NCBI RefSeq assembly: GCF_003172935.1
Contig: NZ_QGKS01000312.1
Location: 1 to 35,631, forward strand
Length of the DNA stretch: 35,631 nucleotides
Reading direction: 5' to 3'
From: Micromonospora sicca
GTDB taxonomy: Bacteria > Actinomycetota > Actinomycetes > Mycobacteriales > Micromonosporaceae
The notes under the pieces were generated by a model. The model was not told the DNA's origin. It searched no databases and saw only the letters and a list, made by a program, of their open reading frames with translations. Below are positions 31,902 to 35,631 of this stretch, in pieces. The position numbers were made by a program, and so were the translations under genes. Position 1 is the stretch's first letter. Each line of letters begins with the position of its first letter.

Positions 31902-32884
31902 CGGACTTCCCCGCCGTCGGCCTGCCGTGCTGTCCGCCCGGCGGAGATCCGTCGGAGCTCGTCCGTGCCATCGAGGAGTGGACCAGCGCGGCGGCGCTCC
32001 AGGAACTGGTCAGGGCGTTCGGCGGGGCCTCACCACCCCTGGAGGTGGCTGACCGGCTCGAGTGGCTCGACATGTTCTCGGCGCGGTACTGGGACTTCCG
32101 CAACGGTCGGGAGCGGTACGAATCGAAGAAGGTGAAGTACGGCGGGTACATCAATGACCTGGTCAGCCGGGCCGGTGACTCGCTCGGCCTCAGCGGCCGC
32201 AACCGGCCGGCGCACGACCGGTACCGGCACGTCCTCGTCGCTGGCGGTGGGGTACGCACCTGCGCCGCCCGGTCGGCCTTCGCTGCCGAGCTGGTCGCCG
32301 GTGGGCTGGACACCGAGGAGGTCGCCGGGCTTGGCAGTCTGCGGCCCGTTTCTGACCGGGAACTGGACCATGCGCGGAGCCTGGGCCTGACAGGCATCGG
32401 GACGGAGTTCGACGCCATGGACGCCGGCCTGCGGCGGGCGTTCCACCTCGGCCGCCCGGCCGACGACCAGTTGGCCCCCGGAGCGGGCTCCGGAGGGTGG
32501 CGTATTCGCACCTACCGGTCATCGACCCGGACGACCCACACGTTGGCGGCGCCCTCCACGGAGCCGGCGACCCGGCGCGCGAATACCGCTGACACGTTGC
32601 GCTTCTGGGCGGAGCAGGTGAGCCGGCCCGAGCCCACCGACCTGGTCCTGGTGATCACCACGGATCTGCACGTGCCCTTCCAGCATTGCGACGCGGTGCG
32701 GACCCTCACCCTGCAGTACGGCTGCGGCGTCGAGACCGTCGGGCTGGAGCCGACGGCGCTCGCCGACCCCCTGCTCCGGCACGCCTACCTGCCGTCGGAC
32801 GTGCTGCAGGAGCTACGGTCGGCGATCCGGTCGATGCGAGCCCTTCACACTGCGTTGCTGGCGCTCCGTATGGTGCCGGGCTGA
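31898..32884 (+). CDS. YdcF/DUF218-like protein, paralogue C
   Basis: This 328-residue protein is translationally coupled to paralogue B by a 4-nt ATGA overlap. Shared blocks are LQELVRAFGG, WLDMFSARYWDFRNGRERY, RYRHVLVAGGGVRTC, RRANTADTLRFWAEQV, LVLVITTDLHVPFQHCDAV and VETVGLEPTAL. It alone keeps His in the TTDLHVPF block, matching the His in the TSxxHxxR motif of classical DUF218 proteins; A has Phe and B has Tyr there. C may therefore be the most canonical copy and A and B diverged. No membrane segment. The 3' end overlaps convergent murD by 40 nt. Confidence 0.7.
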   Translation: MTDFPAVGLPCCPPGGDPSELVRAIEEWTSAAALQELVRAFGGASPPLEVADRLEWLDMFSARYWDFRNGRERYESKKVKYGGYINDLVSRAGDSLGLSGRNRPAHDRYRHVLVAGGGVRTCAARSAFAAELVAGGLDTEEVAGLGSLRPVSDRELDHARSLGLTGIGTEFDAMDAGLRRAFHLGRPADDQLAPGAGSGGWRIRTYRSSTRTTHTLAAPSTEPATRRANTADTLRFWAEQVSRPEPTDLVLVITTDLHVPFQHCDAVRTLTLQYGCGVETVGLEPTALADPLLRHAYLPSDVLQELRSAIRSMRALHTALLALRMVPG

Positions 32885-34230
32885 CCGATCGCCGTCTCCG
32901 CGATAGCCTCGCGGAAGGCCTCCGACCGGTGCTCGAAGTTGCGGTACCGGCCGTAACTGGGCGCGGCCGGCGAGAGGAGCACCACCCCGTCGGACGGGGT
33001 GAGCCGACGCGCCTGCCGAACGGCAGCGGTCAGATCCTCGACGACCTCGCTCCGCACCCCGGGCAGTCCGGCGAGCGCCGCCACGATCCGCGCCCCGCTG
33101 TCCGGAATACCGATGACGGTGATCTCCCGCTCGGCCAGGTGGTCGCGAAGCGGGGTGTAGTCCACCCCCCGGTCGTTGCCGCCCACGATCACCGTGAGCG
33201 GCCGCCCCTCGTACGCGTCGATGGCGTGCATGGCGGCGTACGGGCTGGTGGCCAGAGTGTCGTCGACGAAGACCAGCCCGGACGGGTCCGGGATCTCGGT
33301 GAGCCGGTGGGCGAGTCCCTGGAATTCGGCGACCGCGACGGCCAGGGTGTCCTTGCGCTCCACCACGTCTACAGCGAGCGTCTCCAGCACGGCGAGGGCG
33401 ACGCAGAGGTTGCCCTCGTTGTGCCGGCCCACCAGCGGCAGCACCGCGCGCGGGAAGAGCGGCTGGTCCCGCAGGTGGAACCAGGGGGCGCCGTCCGGGC
33501 CGGAGGCGACGTGGGTGCTGTCCGAGCGGCCCGCCCGCACCGCGGCCCGGTCCCCCAGTTCCAGGGCGAGCCGGGGGTCGGCGCCGTTGACCACCACGGC
33601 GTGCGGGCCGTGCGCGATGAGGTTGAGCTTGTCCTGGTAGTACTCCCGCTCGCCGCCGTGCGCATCCAGGTGCTCCGGGAAGAGTGCGGTGACCACGGAG
33701 ACACGCGGCGAGTCGGTCAGGTCGCTGCACTGGTAGCTGGAGAGCTCCAGGACGTACAGCTCCGCCTCGGGCAGCTCCAGCGTCGGCACGCCGATGTTGC
33801 CGCCGAACACGTTCGGCCGGCCCGCCGCAGTCAGCAGGTGGCTGATCAGGCTGGATGTGGTGCTCTTGCCCTTGCTGCCGGTGACCCCGACGGTGCGGTC
33901 GGCGTGATCGGCCATCCACAGCGCCGTGCCCTGCGTCACGGGAATCGCGCGTCGCCGCAGTTCGAGCATCCAGGGGTGGGTCTGCGGCACTCCGGGAGAG
34001 CGAACCACCACGTCGGCGGCGATGAGCCGACTGAGCCCCTCCTCGCCGGTCACCAGCGGGGCGGCCTCCGCCAGCGGGCCTTCCCAGGGCAGGGACAGGA
34101 AGTTCGTCCGGTCATCCACGGCAACGAGACTGGCCGGACCGTGCGCGGCGACCGCCCTGGCGGCGGCCATGCCCTCACGGCCGGTACCCCAGACAGCCAC
34201 AGAGCGTCCGCGCAGGTCAGACAGGTGCAC
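32845..34230 (-). CDS. murD2: MurD2-type UDP-MurNAc-L-Ala:L-glutamate ligase
   Basis: This 461-residue Mur ligase has an N-terminal Rossmann domain (WGTGREGMAAARA), the ATP loop GVTGSKGKSTT at 115-125, ELSSYQ at 162-167, the carbamylated-Lys region (QDKLNL, Lys 201) and a C-terminal domain with SPAAPSYGRYRNFEHR. Residues that hold D-glutamate in classical MurD are changed: the DSKATN motif reads DDTLATS (323-329) and GGDGK reads GGNDR (350-354). With murL next door this points to the MurD2 route, in which L-Glu is added first and epimerised afterwards. GTG 34230 has GAGGAG 7 nt upstream. The gene is divergent from murL, with 48 bases between them. Confidence 0.85.
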   Translation of the reverse strand: MHLSDLRGRSVAVWGTGREGMAAARAVAAHGPASLVAVDDRTNFLSLPWEGPLAEAAPLVTGEEGLSRLIAADVVVRSPGVPQTHPWMLELRRRAIPVTQGTALWMADHADRTVGVTGSKGKSTTSSLISHLLTAAGRPNVFGGNIGVPTLELPEAELYVLELSSYQCSDLTDSPRVSVVTALFPEHLDAHGGEREYYQDKLNLIAHGPHAVVVNGADPRLALELGDRAAVRAGRSDSTHVASGPDGAPWFHLRDQPLFPRAVLPLVGRHNEGNLCVALAVLETLAVDVVERKDTLAVAVAEFQGLAHRLTEIPDPSGLVFVDDTLATSPYAAMHAIDAYEGRPLTVIVGGNDRGVDYTPLRDHLAEREITVIGIPDSGARIVAALAGLPGVRSEVVEDLTAAVRQARRLTPSDGVVLLSPAAPSYGRYRNFEHRSEAFREAIAETAIGQPGTIRSASNAV

Positions 34231-34267
34231 GTGTGATCTCCTCGCTCGCGTCCGGGTCGGCCCGGAC

Positions 34268-34273
34268 TAGTAT
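34268..34273 (+). promoter_or_regulatory. -10 box TAGTAT of a leaderless murL transcript
   Basis: TAGTAT matches TAnnnT and ends 5 nt before GTG 34279, leaving no room for a ribosome-binding site. Leaderless initiation at the GTG is likely. Confidence 0.55.
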
Positions 34274-34278
34274 GACCT

Positions 34279-35628
34279 GTGCCTAACGGACAGCTCGGGC
34301 GGATGGACGCCTTCACCTTCCCGTCCTACTCGATCGACCTCGCCACCGGCGAGGCGTTGTTCGACTACAAGCTCACCGGCCCGCACGGCGAGCAGCGGTT
34401 CACCGAGGTGATCACGCTCCCGCTGCCGGCCGAGCCGCCGTCGGACGAGATCGTGGCCACCCTCGGCCGGGTCCTCGAGCTGCTGCACGTGGTCGCCGGG
34501 GTCAGCTACTACAAGACCGCCGCGCCGCACCGGCTGGTGCTGCCGGCCCCGCTGGGCGCGGCCGCCGTCGAGCTGGTCACGGCCGTCTACACCAAGGGCC
34601 TCGCCGAGTACGCGTACCGCAACCGGCTGCCGCACGTGCTGGAGCTGCGCCCGGAGGTGCCGGCCGGCGAGGTCACCCCACCCCGGGCGTACGACGACTC
34701 GGACCGCCGGCCGCTCTCCGCGGTCGGCGGCGGCAAGGACTCCATCGTCAGCCTGGAGGCGCTGCGTCGGGCCGGTTTCGACCCGGTGCCCTTCTCGGTC
34801 AACCCGAACCACGTCATCGTCGCGGTCAACCAGGCCTCCGACCTGACCCCGCTGGCCGCCCGGCGCCGGATCGACCCGGTGCTGTTCGACCTCAACGCGG
34901 CCGGCGCGCTGAACGGGCACATCCCGGTCACCGCGATCAACTCGCTGATCGCGGTCGCCACCGCCGTGCTGCACGGCCTCGGCCCGGTGGTGATGTCCAA
35001 CGAGCGCTCCGCCTCCGACCCGAATCTGGTCTGGAACGGCCACGAGATCAACCACCAGTGGTCCAAGGGCGTCGAGGCGGAGGGGCTGCTGCGGGCGGCG
35101 CTGGCCGAGCACGCCGGGCTCACCGACCCGTACTTCTCCCTGCTGCGCTCGCTGTCCGAGCTGCACATCGCCCGGCTCTTCGCCGCGATCGAGCGGTACG
35201 ACGACGTGGTGACCAGCTGCAACGCGGCGTTCAAGCTGCGCGATGCGAGCGAGCGGTGGTGCCGGAACTGCCCGAAGTGCCGGTTCGTCTTCCTGGCCAT
35301 GGCGGCGTTCATGCCGCGCGAGCGGATCAGCCACATCTTCGGCGGCGACCTGCTGGCCGACGAGGCCCAGATCCCCGGCTACCGGGAGCTGCTCGGCGTG
35401 GACGGGCACAAGCCGTTCGAGTGCGTGGGCGAGGTCGAGGAGTCGGTGGTGGCGTTGAGCCTCCTCGCCCAGCAGGAGCAGTGGCGCGCGGCGTCGGTGG
35501 TCCGCGCCCTGGTCCAGGCGCTCCCCGGCACCGCCTGGTCGGCCGCCGCCACGTCGAATGTCTTCACCCCCGGCGGCCCGAACTTCGTCCCCACCGCCTA
35601 CGCCAAGGCCCTGACCGCCCTCACCTGA
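34279..35628 (+). CDS. murL: UDP-MurNAc-L-Ala-L-Glu epimerase (MurL)
   Basis: This 449-residue protein is MurL-like. The enzyme epimerises the terminal L-Glu of UDP-MurNAc-L-Ala-L-Glu to D-Glu using ATP, replacing the glutamate racemase/MurD route. That pathway was established for Xanthomonas oryzae MurD2/MurL. Visible features are a PP-loop-like ATP site AVGGGKDSIVSLEAL near 150, NERSASDPNLVWNGHEINHQ near 238, and a WCRNCPKC cluster near 327-334. Length is as expected and the stop at 35626 lies just inside the window. GTG 34279 follows the -10 box directly; ATG 34303 is an alternative. It pairs with the divergent murD2. Confidence 0.88.
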   Translation: MPNGQLGRMDAFTFPSYSIDLATGEALFDYKLTGPHGEQRFTEVITLPLPAEPPSDEIVATLGRVLELLHVVAGVSYYKTAAPHRLVLPAPLGAAAVELVTAVYTKGLAEYAYRNRLPHVLELRPEVPAGEVTPPRAYDDSDRRPLSAVGGGKDSIVSLEALRRAGFDPVPFSVNPNHVIVAVNQASDLTPLAARRRIDPVLFDLNAAGALNGHIPVTAINSLIAVATAVLHGLGPVVMSNERSASDPNLVWNGHEINHQWSKGVEAEGLLRAALAEHAGLTDPYFSLLRSLSELHIARLFAAIERYDDVVTSCNAAFKLRDASERWCRNCPKCRFVFLAMAAFMPRERISHIFGGDLLADEAQIPGYRELLGVDGHKPFECVGEVEESVVALSLLAQQEQWRAASVVRALVQALPGTAWSAAATSNVFTPGGPNFVPTAYAKALTALT

Positions 35629-35631
35629 CCC

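Noticed and set aside
1..35631. tRNA or rRNA genes
   Set aside because: I saw no cloverleaf-like or conserved rRNA sequence in any intergenic stretch. A dedicated scan could not be run.

Overview
The window is very GC-rich, with GTG starts, overlapping genes and Shine-Dalgarno-free starts placed just after TAnnnT boxes. This is typical of an actinomycete. The gene set (twin NgcEFG-type sugar importers without a local ATPase, plus a MurD2/MurL pair) suggests Micromonosporaceae, probably Micromonospora. That assignment is inference, because no rRNA gene is present.

1-6447: an amino-sugar uptake module. A minus-strand operon runs RpiR/MurR regulator, SIS-domain protein, NgcE-like lipoprotein, NgcF-like permease, NgcG-like permease, and ends at a 14-bp hairpin. 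A BadF-type N-acetylglucosamine kinase is divergent from it, and the shared control region holds two palindromes. Import, phosphorylation and control of N-acetylglucosamine or chitobiose is the likely joint role. 6448-6815 is noncoding and carries three spaced copies of a short repeat. 6816-8550 holds a VOC/ArsR/AHSA1 operon with its operator and a small membrane protein with a (Gly-His-Pro)n tail.

8641-13259: a second, paralogous NgcE-F-G operon split between its two permease genes by a TnpB-only transposon in the opposite orientation. The intact operon shows what the empty site looked like. 13466-17668: an acyltransferase-3 membrane protein, then a two-gene catabolic operon (class III aminotransferase and CoA-acylating methylmalonate-semialdehyde dehydrogenase). 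17669-18213 holds a decayed small gene.

18214-35628: cell-wall genes (murB at one end, murD2 and murL at the other) flank a roughly 13.6-kb block, 19301-32884, that looks like an uncharacterised multi-gene system. A divergent control region with two palindromes drives, leftwards, a small acidic protein, a three-TM membrane protein, a YdcF/DUF218-like protein and a PP2C-like phosphatase. Rightwards it drives a MoxR AAA+ ATPase and a CoxE-like vWA protein, followed by a helical-repeat CHAT protease. A convergent pair encodes an LCAT-like lipase and an unknown protein, and two more YdcF-like paralogues follow in tandem. The parts resemble the ATPase-vWA-effector conflict systems of multicellular bacteria. 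The three-paralogue YdcF-like family, the lipase and the unknown protein do not match any system I can name. This block is the best candidate for a new system in the window.
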